Below are positions 27,755 to 40,400 of a DNA stretch of 64,000 nt, in pieces (the stretch's first letter is position 1; every line of letters starts with the position of its first letter). Source of the DNA: Hymenolepis diminuta (lineage: Eukaryota > Platyhelminthes > Cestoda > Cyclophyllidea > Hymenolepididae); contig CAADRB010000092.1 of assembly GCA_900708905.1 (NCBI GenBank), positions 229,474 to 293,473 on the forward strand, in the 5' to 3' direction. A program made the translations under genes and the position numbers. Below the pieces are notes generated by a model, which saw only the letters and a list, made by a program, of their open reading frames with translations, was not told where the DNA came from and ran no database searches.

Positions 27755-28164
27755 ATGGCTCTACGAACAGGATTTAGTGGTACGTTATTATACATATCCT
27801 CTTACTTCATTCACACGTGATTCTGCTTACACCCCAACTGCCAACAATTTGCACTGTTCCGGATTGTCATAGTATATACAGCCATAGTAAGAAATCGGCA
27901 CGATCAATTCGAGTTTCAAATGAGCTGATGGTTTTAGGTAATACCAAAATGCTGAAACTCCCTGAAAAAAGTGAAATTAAAATCGTACAAGAAATCAAAG
28001 AAAGCAAACAATCATTGAAGTTGGTTGACCATATTTTCGGCAGAATGAATAAGTCAAAGTCATATCATCGCCACCACAGTAAGGAAGTACGTACATTTCA
28101 GCAAGCGTCCTTCATCACACAAATCCAACTTCAATTTTGCGAATCTTATCAAGAGGCGCCGTAG
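27755..28164 (+). CDS. Possible small two-exon gene behind rad9
   Basis: Product unknown. ATG at 27755, exon 27755-27816, intron 27817-27881 (65 nt, GT-AG), exon 27882-28164, giving 114 aa with phases in agreement. The N-terminus (MALRTGFSG, then hydrophobic residues, then KKSAR) is basic and could be a mitochondrial presequence. The middle is Lys- and Glu-rich, followed by a His-rich patch (YHRHH). A splice-acceptor-like GTGTCTAG sits directly before the ATG, and the start lies only 164 nt after the rad9 poly(A) signal, so the two could form a trans-spliced operon. The last 50 nt overlap the innexin coding end on the other strand. The alternative is that this is simply innexin 3'UTR with a chance ORF on the opposite strand. 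Confidence 0.3.
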
Positions 28165-31100
28165 GCATTTCTATTGATGTTGGTGTAGTGGGAGAAGAAA
28201 TTAATTCCTCCTGCTCTTTGCATTCCCGATAGTTCTTCCACATTACACCCACCACATCTGCAGCTAGAATATCACCAACATTAAGAGCAAGCATTCTTAT
28301 CAGGAAAACTCCATCCTGTCGTAAATGAACATCTACGAAGTGTTGAAGTTGGGTCCGCTTTCCACGTGGTTCCACGAGTCGCTTAGCCTCGTCTTCCACT
28401 CTGCAGACTCGAAGGAATCTGGCGATATAACGGTACCTACGGAAGGGACTGAGCATTCTTATGATCCAGAGCGTTAAACTTATTGCTGTAATAATGATGA
28501 GAAATACAATCCAGAACCACAGAAAAATGTAGATCTTCTCATTGAGCATATTGATAGGAAGAGCGCACTGAGCTGTGTAGGCGTTCTCTCCACCAACCAG
28601 TCGGATACTGGGTACCCGGCAATAGGATACACGTGGAAATAATAGGGTTTGTGGCCACTCCTGACCTGACCTTATGTATTGGGCTATTGCCCATCCGAAG
28701 GAATAACCTTGTTCACTTTTCTCTGAAGCAAAAAATGTTGAAAAAGCTCGTTACTGAGAATTTATTAAGTGGTTTTTCAGTGGTTTAGGTAAGTGCATTG
28801 TAAAAGCCCGTATTTAAGTGAAGTTAGAAACTTCAAATAAATATGAAGCACTTAAGAGCACAGAGATGATTAGTATCCTTATTTTTCATTAGATATGCTT
28901 ACAAGAGTCGGCCGAATCCGAACATAAGCTGATGTGTCGAATGTCTGAGAAACACTGATTTCAATGCATTTAACATTGAATGCATTGGAATTTAGTAAGG
29001 ATTAAAAACCGCCTTATTAACACACTTTATTGTACGCTTCTACTTTGATGTATCGTAAAAACATATTTCATGGATAATTTAGGAGACTTTTAACTACCCG
29101 ACCCTTTTAGGAAATAGATGAATTTATTTACATCTTCAAATGTCTAAGTATTTAATGACTATATCTGACTTGATGTTTGATCGTGTTCATTAAAATTTAA
29201 AAGTGGACCTTGTCTACACGTATTTTAAGACCTGTATTAGTTAATCCCTTCAGTGGAAATGAAAATCATATATTTCTCTATTGTCATATACCAGAATCAC
29301 ACACTACAATTTAACGACGAAAAGGAATTCAAAATGCAGAAAAGCCTATCACGAAGACTTACATGGCTTTTTATTCAATGTACCAGGATGTGAAAGCTAT
29401 GCATTTTGTTGACCAATTCATATTATCAATACGATCTTTAAATAAACGAACTTTCATGCTCCTCTAGCATACTGCTCTTAAGACGTAATAATGAGATAAG
29501 TGTTATCGCCCTATTATATCAGTCCCATGTTAGCGTGTTCTGACCTATGTGCTCCTACCTGAGATACTCCTATGTGACACTTTTTCCTTATTTGTTCCCC
29601 TGCTGGTTTCCATGTACTCAAGATGAGTGCACAGTGGCCCTAAGAGATGTTAACTCTGCCCTTATCTCCCTTGTTTGAATATCCATTACATGAATTATTT
29701 TCATAATAAAAATTAGTTCCTGTGTATACAAATCTTTGCTCTCTTCTTGCTCTCAGATAGTTCTAGACCTAGATATACTTTTAAACGTTCAGAAGTTATA
29801 ATGCATATCACATAATTTTTCATTTTACAAGAAATGAGCTTGCTTCCGCCAGAAAACCCTAATTAATCTGATTTTTGATTGCCAAAAGCTGATATGATAC
29901 CGATAAGTACCGAACAGGGCCACAGAGTCTAAGCAAATCATATAGTTGGGCACAGAAAGTTGGCGCCCAATTCATCATCACCTTTATTAATATAGAAGTT
30001 CGCATCGTTCGTGAAAACTCGACAGGATAAAATCTGTTATAAATCGGGTGGGGAATTAATCTTCAGACATCAATCACACGATGAAGGCATAATTTTTATT
30101 AACAGTCTTTGTAAAATTAATCATGTGATTTGGAGTCCCTGCATTTGCGTACTTCCTCCCAACATCTAATGGTCAAATATATCATAGCGACTGCATATAG
30201 TAATATTATAAAAGAATGTTAAAAAACAACTGTCGTTCAAGAGCCTTTAAACCAAGTTCTGACCGAACTTAATGTATTGTGATATTTCAATTTTAGAATA
30301 TAACAAGAAATTAAAATTGAATATTTTATGAAAAGAAAGTATCCAAGTTTCATTTTCATCTCTTCGCGAAATGTTTACTATTGAATTGACATCTGTTCAT
30401 CTAAAGCCTTTCTCATCAGCACTGATTAGTACTGATTTTCACTTGATATAAATGACCAAACACTAGGTATTTATTTTGAATTAAATATTGATAAAGTGTA
30501 CATATTAAATGGTTCTTGTGGTGTTCTCCTTTGATTTTGGTACATCTTTGAGAAAATCAAGTGAAATTTATGGGAAAATGGAAAGTAACAGCCTCTCTTT
30601 TCTTTTGTATCTCAAATAGAAATGAAGAATGCAAACAACTTCAAAGTTTAAAATAGCTCAGAAACGAATTCTGAAATTTGAACCTCGGAACTTTAAAATG
30701 TGGTGTAATGAAACATATCCGTTATACAAGATCTGGAGAATCTGATAAATCCACATACAGAACTTAAAAAGTAAATAAACTATTTTGCCGTAAATCTCTT
30801 GTAAAATTCGGGTTCACAAGCAAGACTCAGGGGTGCAGACTTTATGTTTTGTCTCACAAAGAGCAATTCTCGCAAGGATTCCCTAAGTCTCTCGTCAGCC
30901 TCATCAGTATGTGCCGCTTCTGATAGCTTAGTGGCTATAAGGGTCAAGACTGGCATCACTCTAGTGGTGCTTTGATCTCTAAATTTCAACAAAATTAAGG
31001 CTTGCATTATTATCTATCATATTCTAGAGTTTTTCAGTAACTGCACTTCTATCTTTTCTCTCTATTTCTGAGTCAGCGGTAGCCATGCGGTATGCAGCGG

Positions 31101-34100
31101 AATATGAATCATATGGATAGAAACTAGGCTTCCAAGCAGTGCAACAGGTTTACTTTACAAAAGCAAATACGAGGTTATATCATAATAATGTGAACTTTAA
31201 AACGATAGGATGTGATATCCTTTAGGTTGAAATCACTCACATTAATGAATTCAAAATTTGAAGGCAATGAGTTTCTTTTGATGCTCTAACTTTATTCTTT
31301 ATTTCTACTTAAATGCTCTTTTCTAAATCCCTGTTAGAAATTCGCACTCTTTCTCTAGTTTAAAAGCTTTCTGAAGATGAAAAATTACACTTTACCAAGG
31401 GTAAAATAGTAATAAAAAAACATGCAAATCTGACTTAAATCACACAAAACATTTGCACATTACTGGTAAAGAAGAGTTGAAGTGTAGAAGATGTTAACTG
31501 AAAACCAAACAATAAAAATCCGGTAATGCAAATGGATGGTTTGATAATCCATTAAGTGAAAAGTAATAAAAATAGAGAGACGTAGGGTGTGTCCGTAAAT
31601 TAGTCTAAATTAAAAGCAGGGCATCTTTTTAGCAGTAAAGAAAGCATAGCTAAAGTGAATGCTAGACAGAATGTTTGTTAAAATGACGTATGTACTTAAA
31701 TTAAAAGAAACTTATGTAGGTGAAAGTGTTTACCTTTCCTAATGTTTATTTTAATTAAAAATATTTTAAGTGATGATTCAAACTGAAAATCTCCCTTCTT
31801 GACGTATATTTGCAGGTAGGAAAGTAGGAGGGGAATAATTTATTGTACCGTTCAATATGTTTTTGAATGCTTAAAATATACAAGTCGCAGAAAAAATAAT
31901 GGCCGTATTATCACATTGTCTGAAATATTCAAGGAAATACAAGCAAGTCTATACTAAGGAAGGCTCTAGCTTAGTAGATGTCAATGTAAGATTGAGATGA
32001 CTAACTGAATTTATGCCCCTTTTATTCCCATGAACTCAGCCATCACAAGACAGTATGGAGACAGAGTTGTGATAGAAGACTTTAATATCTTTAAAAGAAA
32101 GAGAAAAGACTACAACTATGTAGCTAGTCGGGACTACAATTCACAGGGCGGGTGACTGGAAGTGGAATAAATCTAGAAATTGTTTAAAGTTGGTATGGAA
32201 AAAATCATGCAGAAAGATAGACTAAAGAAATAAACCTCATTATAATTGATAAACTGATAAGAAAACGGATAATCAAGATGTATAATGAGGTCACAACAAA
32301 TATTTTATACATTTGATAATTTTTTAATTGAAATGATGATAAAGGTATTACTTGTTTGATTCCTGAAAATATCGTTATTTCTGAGAAAAGGCTGCTATAT
32401 TCTAATGGGTGGCAAATAAGCAAAATCTTATATGAAAAAATTGTTACTGCATTACTGAAGTATAATAAATTTTTGACAAAAAACATCTTTCTTGCCTGTA
32501 ACTTGAAACGTCGGAAAGGTCTTTCTAGTGCTTAAGAGTTTCATTAAGATGGGAAATAGGATAATCTATTATCTCACTGCCACCTATTTCAAGATAACTG
32601 GTGCTGAAAGAGGTAAATAAGGAAATTTATTTTTTTAAGAAAACCAACAAATATAATTATTTTGGGACCAGAGACCAGTTGTCTATACCCACCCAATGTC
32701 CCTCAAGTCCACTTATAATCTATGCAGTTAACATGAATTTTTACTTTCCCCTTTTAGGGTTCAATTTCATTTTTTTTAAAAATGTTCCTCACTTCTATCT
32801 GTAATGAGTATTATTGAGAAGAAAGAAATGGTTATTTCGGTCTATAAAACGCGACTATGGTATTAGGTCAAAAGAGGTCATCTCTATGAGAACCTCAAGT
32901 CACAAATTCTCATGCCTTTTCCAGTATTTTCGTTCTTGTCTGATTAATTGATAATCAAAAATGACTTATTAAAACATTAGAGTTTGAAATTTAATATCTT
33001 GAAATACCGTTGTCACCTTATAATCGCACTCGGAAAGGTTAGAAAGGTACCAATAAGCGTGAAGCTCTTATATTTCTATTGATTTAACAGGGCAGAATTT
33101 ATCAGAATTCACTCAAATTGAACTCCTATAATCAATCCGAGTGTCTGGAGTAGAGAATATGTTGGATATATTAACTCCAATATCTTTACTATTAGAAAAA
33201 AATGGTATGAGCAATCAACTGTTATTAAATAAGCGCCGGACGCATGAATTCCCTTAAAAAGCTTGTAATTTGAGCATACGAATGCGAAGCAGTGAACTTT
33301 AATTTGAAATAAAATTGCGCATCCGGAATCAAAGAATTCAAACGAAGCAGGATCCTTTTGGTGATATGACTTCTCTGCTTTTTTACAATACACTCCCCTT
33401 AACTGAGCTCAGGTACCATTTCAAAATGAAAATTTTTGAAATTTTATGTTTTGATATAGGTAATAAATAAGATCTTATGGATAGAGTAGTTTAAGAAATG
33501 CAATCCATTGAGATAGTTATTTAAATCTTTTCAATAATTATCTACAGATTGGTATATCACATAAGTACTGACATGAATATTACATCAACTGCAGATTGAA
33601 TACGTGAATTTACTTTCGGGAGAAAAAATATAAGGCTGAACAGTAGTAAAAACGTAAAAATATTGTTTCTGAAGTATTTCCAGACTGTGCTGCTTGAACT
33701 TTAGCAAATTAATGTTGGCATTCGAAATCTGCATAAAGTAAGAAACGTTGAGGTAATTGCTATAAACAGTTTTTCTGTATCTCACAAGAATATATGTTAG
33801 AATAACCTCCCAAAAAAGAAAATGCTATTTTTTAAAGAAAAAGCCAAAATCTTTATCATTATTTTTTATGATAGCTAAAAAGAAATTTAGTAGTTATAAC
33901 TTTTAAATCCAAACCACATTTAACGTTAATTTCAATCGAAATATCAAACTTTTAACATTTATGATATCCATTCTTACCTACTACCTTCGGCAGAAATCGA
34001 GTTTTGCCTGGTAAAATTCAAAGTTGCATAAAAATAGCAAATTAATATATAATTAATTCACTTTACATTTGTAACATAATCAAAATTTCTTTAGTTTCAT

Positions 34101-37100
34101 CAAACCACTTACCAAAGGTATACTTTGGTTTTCCCTCTATAACAGACTCGATCGTAGCGGGTTTGAGATAGTGTCCAGTGAAACCGAGAAACACTTGGAT
34201 GAGATACAACTGCAGGGCTGCATTCAAAATAATGAGAGCTTTCAGTATCATGTACGACCAGATTAGGCGAGTGCCTAGCCGCTTGCTCATAACGCAGATG
34301 CCAAAGTTGTGATACATTTTATCAACGACTCTCGCCTGTTTACCCTAAAATGGGTAATGAACAATGACTTATGAACATTTTATACAATCAAATATTCCAT
34401 TATTTTTTAATTCACCGGAACAAGAGGCAATTTTGAAGATGTGATTAAGAGAGAAGTGTTTAATCTTTAATATAACGTTTATTAAGAAGAGGGGAAAAGT
34501 TAAATTAGGAGGTGTAAATTCTAGAACCAATTGTGGTCTGGGCCACTCTGTCCTTAAAATCTTCGTTACTTGATGTTTATTTGATCACATTCATTTGGAG
34601 CTTTTCTGTCACCTCTAACCATATAGGGAACTGAATGAATACAGGAGAACATAAACTGAAACTCATAAAGGATAATGCTGAGGAAATGAAGTTTAAACTA
34701 TGATATTCTTATCCATATAATACTAGACTTATACTTTTCTAATGGTGAAAGTACTTATATACTCATATACTGTGCACTTAACATGGTTGAAATTCGATAC
34801 ACATTTACCAATTGTTTAAATTTGAAGACCATTTATTGCTGGTGTAACAGAAATTTTGAAAGCAAACATAGTACAGCACCCTTTTGGACTATTAAGAATA
34901 AACAAATCGTTCTATTTCATTCTTAAGTACACGCTTTTGTACTTCAATAATCGAGATTTTAGTTAATTTGGTTCCCACTCATAACAAAACACAATCAAGC
35001 TGATATGGATTAAAGAAAGGCATATGTTGGTAAATGTCCTGATACATCTAAATATTTCCTACTGTCTTTGATTAATTTTATTTAGAGCCATGCGATATGG
35101 CCGCCAAATGCTGTATTCTAGACAAAACATTTACCATATAGTAAGAATAAATATTTTTAGTGAAAATAGGAAATAGATCTTCAAGAATAATGTTTTTTAA
35201 GTCCGCCAAATGTGTTGAAATTAGAATGCGAGGCATACTATTATAATAATTGCTACATTCTTATAGATTACACATGCGTTTGCCTATACTTAGGAAAACG
35301 GAAGGGAGATTTAGTCTCCATAGTCTTGAAGAACCTTTAATAGAGAACTTTGTTAAAAATTTGGCAGGTTTTGAGTATGGATTTTGCTTAGCAATAACCG
35401 TATATATAGTCTTAGTTAGAAAAGCAATTATAAATAACATTTTAAGTGAACTGAATAATAATTGAGTAATTTCTCCGGCTAGAAGTTGCATTTCTATGGC
35501 AACAGAGGTATCTGATTTATAGTATAAAGAATAGGGTAGAAAAACTTCAAAAAATCGATTGTGCCAAAAAAACATAGTGATTTTTAACTTTTAATACTTT
35601 CTTTGTTATTTTGGTTTAAATTATGCCTTTCTACCGTCTGGAAATATAAACTAAGGAGAAGTTTACTTAATTAAAGATATATGCGTCCACCATCCCCTTT
35701 ATTAAATTTTTTCCTAAATTTGTTCTCAGACTTACTCGACGTGGACATTTGTGATTGTCTAGCATATCTTCAAGGAATTCAGCAACACGTTCAACCTCCT
35801 TCTTTCGATCATTTCGAGTTCCAGAAGCAGCTTTTTTGGCAGCTTGAATTAGGGTGAAAATATCGCCGCTAGCGCGACAGTTGCATATTATCTCCCAGAG
35901 TACATTGGGCAGGTAGAAGGAGATGCATTGAAGTCCCAGCATAAATGGTATCCATTGATAGTAGGCTAAGAAGCACAAGCACGTTAGACAGTTGTGTGAT
36001 GCAGTGAAATATTACCTTTTTGAGGAATGGATATTCTCGCAAAATCATTTGTGAGTTTGCGTGTGGATAAAGCTCACTCAGGATTTCTTTAATTTCAAAT
36101 ATAAGAGCTTATCTGGCACCAGTAAAATAACATTTTGAATTACCAATCGTTAGAACTAATACTGAAATTAAACCCACTGTTAATTTTCGAACTAAGAGTA
36201 AAATCTTCACAAATAACAGTCGCCAAGTCAATTAAGATCCTCAACAAAATGCGAATTTGAAAACCTACTTACCAAAATGAAATAAAAGTTTTTATTTGTT
36301 GTAGAAATAAGTTACTGAGTTTTTAAAATGTAAGAATAAGAATTATTATTTGAACCAAGCTAATTAAATTTAACATTTTAAGTGAAACATATTATATAAC
36401 CATTAAAATAATCAGGACTAAATATCCATGGAATTTATCTATAACAGCGAGCAAAGTGTACTTCATTTTACTTTTCTTCAAATATGCAATCCAGATTATT
36501 CCTTGTCTGAGAGATATAAAAAGTATTTATTGATAGTGTGTGTGCCGGTGCGCGGTTATTAACTTACATGACTACTAGCTCACGACATCGATGTCATTCA
36601 GTCTATATTCGGGGATGTGGATGGCCACCCCACTGATTAATTCTAACAACAAAATGGATGATAGAATTCGAGGTTCTCATCAAAGCAGATTAATAATATC
36701 TACTCAATCTAAACAGTGGTAATGCTTCATCTAATGGACTTGGGAAGTAATTAGTGATAGGAATAAGTTGTCCAAATATATGCTTACTAATTCTGCGATA
36801 CTTGTCATAAAGATTCCATTCTTCCGTTGTAGTAGGCATCTCTTCATCAGGACGAAGAGGTATTGTTCCATGAACCCAACAGTAATCTGTGACGTAATTC
36901 TTGAATTCACTTCCTGATGGTGAGACTGGGATATAACAGGAGATTGAATTGAAAACGTATTGCTTCATCGAGATGAGAATAGTACAGAGGAGTAGAAGAA
37001 CCACAGTAAAGAGATTCAGTCGATCAGCAAAGTCATCAACAGAGAGATTACTTCCCTGTTGGATAGATCGAAAGAGATCTATAAATTCCTTGCCCACCAT
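28115..37100 (-). CDS. inx: Innexin gap-junction protein
   Basis: Encodes an innexin, the invertebrate gap-junction subunit that forms intercellular channels in the plasma membrane. Exons on the minus strand: 37100-36788, 35965-35736, 34344-34113, 28722-28115, joined in consistent phases (1, 0, 1) to 460 aa plus TGA. Visible features: start MVGKEFIDL; membrane segment 1 at about 28-48; first extracellular loop with two cysteines ending in YCW; YYQWIPF opening membrane segment 2 (about 106); segment 3 at about 204-235; second loop with RVSYC and QCALPIN (two cysteines near 293 and 311); NEKIYIFLWFW starting segment 4; then a cytoplasmic tail. The four loop cysteines and YYQW(V/I)PF are the family signature. 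The start has a good context (ATCATGG) and an in-frame upstream stop. Introns are 822, 1391 and 5390 nt. It is convergent with rad9. Confidence 0.93.
29330..29480 (+). repeat. Dispersed repeat, copy B
   Basis: Diverged partner of the repeat at 10490-10640, in the same orientation. The best shared block is CGATCTTTAAATAAA with the following GAACTT. It lies inside the innexin intron, directly before the LTR-like patch. Confidence 0.45.
29490..29975 (+). mobile_element. Possible LTR retrotransposon remnant
   Basis: A less AT-rich patch contains TGTTAGCGTG as a possible LTR start, an AATAAA, and a TTGCTCTCAGATAG end-like segment. About 200 nt on, TTGGCGCCCAA at 29960-29970 resembles a tRNA-Lys-type primer-binding site (TGGCGCCCAAC). 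No second LTR or gag/pol was recognised nearby. The distance between the putative LTR end and the primer site is larger than normal, so the assignment is weak. Confidence 0.3.
30780..31115 (-). pseudogene. Coding-like remnant nested in innexin intron
   Basis: Not recognised as any family. On the minus strand an open frame of about 65 codons ends at TAG (30780). It follows an acceptor-like AAATTTAG, with charged, non-AT-biased composition (for example RLRESLRELLFVRQN). Upstream in another frame, MATADSEIERKDRSAVTEKL runs into a stop and then a further open stretch. This looks like one protein broken by a stop and a frameshift, such as an old retrocopy or gene fragment. It could also be one real exon of a nested gene whose other exons I cannot see. 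It shares the innexin strand, but no phase-compatible route into the innexin tail is evident. Confidence 0.4.
31150..34060. other. Intronic AT-rich stretch
   Basis: Upstream part of the large innexin intron. Short AT-rich frames only. Nothing recognisable. Confidence 0.5.
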
Positions 37101-37109
37101 GATGGCTTA

Positions 37110-37460
37110 AACGTGAGAGGGCGATATGGGTATGCAGGTTTGCTATGTAGATGCAGATAAAGAAATGCAGAGAGAGAGAGAAAAAAAAGGACGATTGAGA
37201 GAGCGAGAGAGAATTTGTTTTAGGTCAAAGTACCAGTGTGAGGTGACTGGATCAGAGCGTTCTGTTTTCTATCTCGGAGCGTAGGCTTTTGTTTCTTTCG
37301 GGACCTCTTATGCGCACACAATGCGTGACTCGCTGCATTCACGCACGCACTCAATCAGTTTGTAGTCTTAGCACACAAGCACACACTCACTTTAAGTCCA
37401 GATTTGGTATGTGCTAGAAAGGTGAAGTGAGGTGAGAGGGCACTCATTGGTGCCCTCTCT
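37110..37460 (-). promoter_or_regulatory. inx: Innexin leader and promoter region
   Basis: Immediately upstream of the innexin ATG the sense strand has CT repeats (opposite the (AG)n run at 37169-37182 and the GAGAG run at 37195-37213). Further up it is CpG-richer with CACGCACGC and GTGTG words. This is typical of a 5'UTR or core promoter region in an AT-rich genome. No clear TATA box was found. Confidence 0.5.
37169..37182. repeat. (AG)n run in innexin leader
   Basis: An AG dinucleotide tract followed by an A run. In the sense of the gene it is a CT-rich tract within about 85 nt of the start codon. Confidence 0.85.
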
Positions 37461-40400
37461 TTGCCTTCATGGCCTGTTTGTACATGGCGAAACGCATCAA
37501 ATGAAAATAGGGCTACTTCGTTCTCGCAAATTTTCACATATTTAGTTTATGTAATTTTCTTCTTTTTATTATTAACTGCCATCTGGTTATCCACAAGTAT
37601 TCAAAAGGATCATAATCTGATCTGAATGGAATGCGAAAATGGGTTAATAAGATAAACAAATTTCGGTTGATGAGCATGCTGCTCTGCTTATTTAATTCAA
37701 GAAACAAGTAGGTCTTTTTGAAGATATGACACGTTTACATACTTTTTATCACCAAATTTTATCACCATATATTTGTCATATAGCGCTAAGACATTTTGAA
37801 CACTAACTCGCAGAATTCGATTTAACACAGTAAACCTTCATAACTGTTATTCAATGCAGTTTCATTCTTAAGGCCAAGCAACTATTGTATATGTTTTAAT
37901 GAGCGTACCAATAATCACTGTAAGTTCAGACAATTGTAAGTACGTAAATAATCATGAAAGTCCTGGCTTCCAGTAATGGTGAACTCTGTATTCTTTTCGT
38001 ATTCAGAATGGCACTCCGCTTTATCTTTTAAAAGCCATAATTATGTTGAAAACGCTGTAACCTAGTATTATCATTAGGCCGAGCATAAGAGAATTGAGAT
38101 TTACTTAGCACTTAATAGCAATAAAGTTATAGTTATCTTATTCCAGAAACTTTCTGAATAATATCAGTTTTGTCGTATTTTAAATGAAACAAGCAAGTAA
38201 ACGTGCAGTTCGAACTTGTTAATAAATTCTTACATTTAAAAGATCAAAATGAGAAAAAAAATATTGATGAATTTCGTTTACTAAATACCTCTAGTAAAAT
38301 TAAGTAAATTAAATCGGGTATTGTAAACGAGGCTGCCTTTGAAAGGGAACTTTTAGGATTTAAAATTTCTATCGCTATAAATACTGTTTAAAACGTAGTA
38401 CATTCGGCGAGACCATCTAAAATCGATCTGAAAAATAATAGAAAAGGGATCCCGAAAAAGATCTTAAATAATAGGTAATTTATTATATCAGCGATGTCCA
38501 AATTATATCCCAAAGTAACATTTATTTATACCTTCCAAATTAACACTTCTGTCTAAAATCGCTTAGGCAAATAGATACATTTTAACTTAGGTCCAATTTC
38601 GGCAGTAGAGTCACTTAATTATTTTGGGCTGAATCTTTATTTAATAAGGCTATATTTGGTGATCAATTTTAACATAAAATATATTTTTCTGCACATTATA
38701 CGATGGATTCTACTTTATACCGTTTAATTTGAGGATTAACATTCAGAGATTATCTTGCGCACTGTGTAAAGAATCAAATAACTTACCATTTTAAAGGTTT
38801 TTATCAGTTATTGATAGAAACTCGACATCAGTCGTCCCTCTGAAGCTTTAGAATTGTTCAGAAGGCATTTGAAAGGCATTGCTAGTTCAAATGTCATCAA
38901 TGTACGCAATTTTATAAATACCTAGAACGCTCCTTTTAATATTATTATGCGAATTTATAAACAGGTCCCCAAAGCAATAGGATTTATATATTTTCATAAC
39001 ACGTCCCTTGAGATCTATTCATTGTTAACTAGGGGTATTTTTGATTTAATGCCTTTCGGGTTGATATTTGTGGTAACTTCTGCTCAAACATAGTCTTTCG
39101 AGAGAGATAATAACAACTTTTTGACCTTAAAACAGGACATACCTTCACACTGGAAGTCACGACCTGAAAGGTGCTCTGTTTATAGGTGACCAGTTAAGAT
39201 TTCGTTACATACGAATTCTAAATCTAGGACATAATTGGGACAAATCAAAAAAATTAATGTGCTTCTATTGATATGCAAAATGAGTTTTTGAGACGAACAA
39301 ATTCAATAATCCTAGGTCAGGCAAATGTTATGGTGGTGATAAATGAAATTAAAAAATTGTCAGACTTACACCAAAAAATGTCCATTGTCATGAAACTGGT
39401 GACCAACTGGGTGGATTTAGAGGTAGGTTTTCACTCCAAAATGCCCAGATCTCAAATGAAACCTCCTGCTCTTCAACACGTCCGTCAGCTGTTCATGAAG
39501 GGTTTGAAGTGTCAAACCACTATGGTGACTTGGTTCAGATTTTGTTTTATTTCTCCATTCTAATTTATTGTTGTTATCTTAAATGGCTTATTCTTCTAAA
39601 CCAGTAGTCCACTTCGTTCTGTTTGCAGTTAACTTTTACGTGTTTTACTATTTGATCAAAATTTCAGACATGATATAGTTAATTTTGTTTTAACAATGAT
39701 AAAGCTTAGAGGAATAAACTAAAATCGGCCGTTTTATCCATTCACTCTGTGAAGACCAATAGTAAGCCCTTAGATATTTGCCATTTTGTCTGGGACAGCT
39801 AATCTCTATACCACTTTTAGGAACGTAGGGTGAGAGTTTCACTTCTCCATTAGCCTTTTGAATTCTGCTTATTCTCGTGGTATTTCCTCTAAAGGTTATA
39901 TATAGTGTATCAAACATAGACAGTGCCTAGATTCCCAAATAAAGCACATCGACTGCACTAGCATTTTCCAACCATCTCATCCATATAGGTCTTCATCAGT
40001 CTTATTTCTGAAACTTTCATTAATAAGATTTTGTATTTAAATTCATGTTTTAGAACTGCCCTATGGAGAGACAACATTATATGATAATTATTAATTTCAT
40101 GTGTTAATTTAAGTTAATAGAATGATAGTAAAACGTACTTGGAACGATAAAATACGACGCATTTGACTATACAACAATCTGGCATATTGTGGGGAGTTAC
40201 AAATATATGGGAAATAGAAAACTATATTAGAGTTTTACTTGGCTACAGAATATATCCGTCTGGAGGTTTGAAGTGGAGAAAGGTTGAAGAATCCTTCCTA
40301 CAGCAGAAGATAGGCTTCTGAAAGCTTTAGTACTATCAAGCACTTGTGGAATTTTATTCAAATAGCAGAGTTCTATATATTGGGAATACCTGATGTGAAA

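Larger units (their letters stand above)
28723..34112 (-). other. inx: Large (5.4 kb) last intron of innexin
   Basis: The donor is TTTG|GTAAGT at 34112-34107 and the acceptor is TTTTTTGCTTCAG ending at 28723. Apart from a repeat and LTR-like patch (29330-29975) and a coding-like remnant (30780-31115), it is ordinary AT-rich sequence. A perfect 9-bp inverted repeat (CAATGCATT/AATGCATTG, 8-nt loop) lies at 28962-28987. Confidence 0.85.

Noticed and set aside
28079..28101. 23-nt intron in the small gene behind rad9
   Set aside because: GTAAGG to TTTCAG is present but too short to be credible even next to 33-nt introns.
34063..34112. Continuation of innexin exon 3 (KWFDETKE and beyond)
   Set aside because: It lies after a perfect donor (TTTG|GTAAGT). 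Phase 1 joining to exon 4 restores the family pattern.
35666..35735. Continuation of innexin exon 2 to a stop at 35667
   Set aside because: A strong donor (CGA|GTAAGT at 35735) in phase 0 joins exactly to GKQARVVDK in exon 3. The read-through contains a stop.
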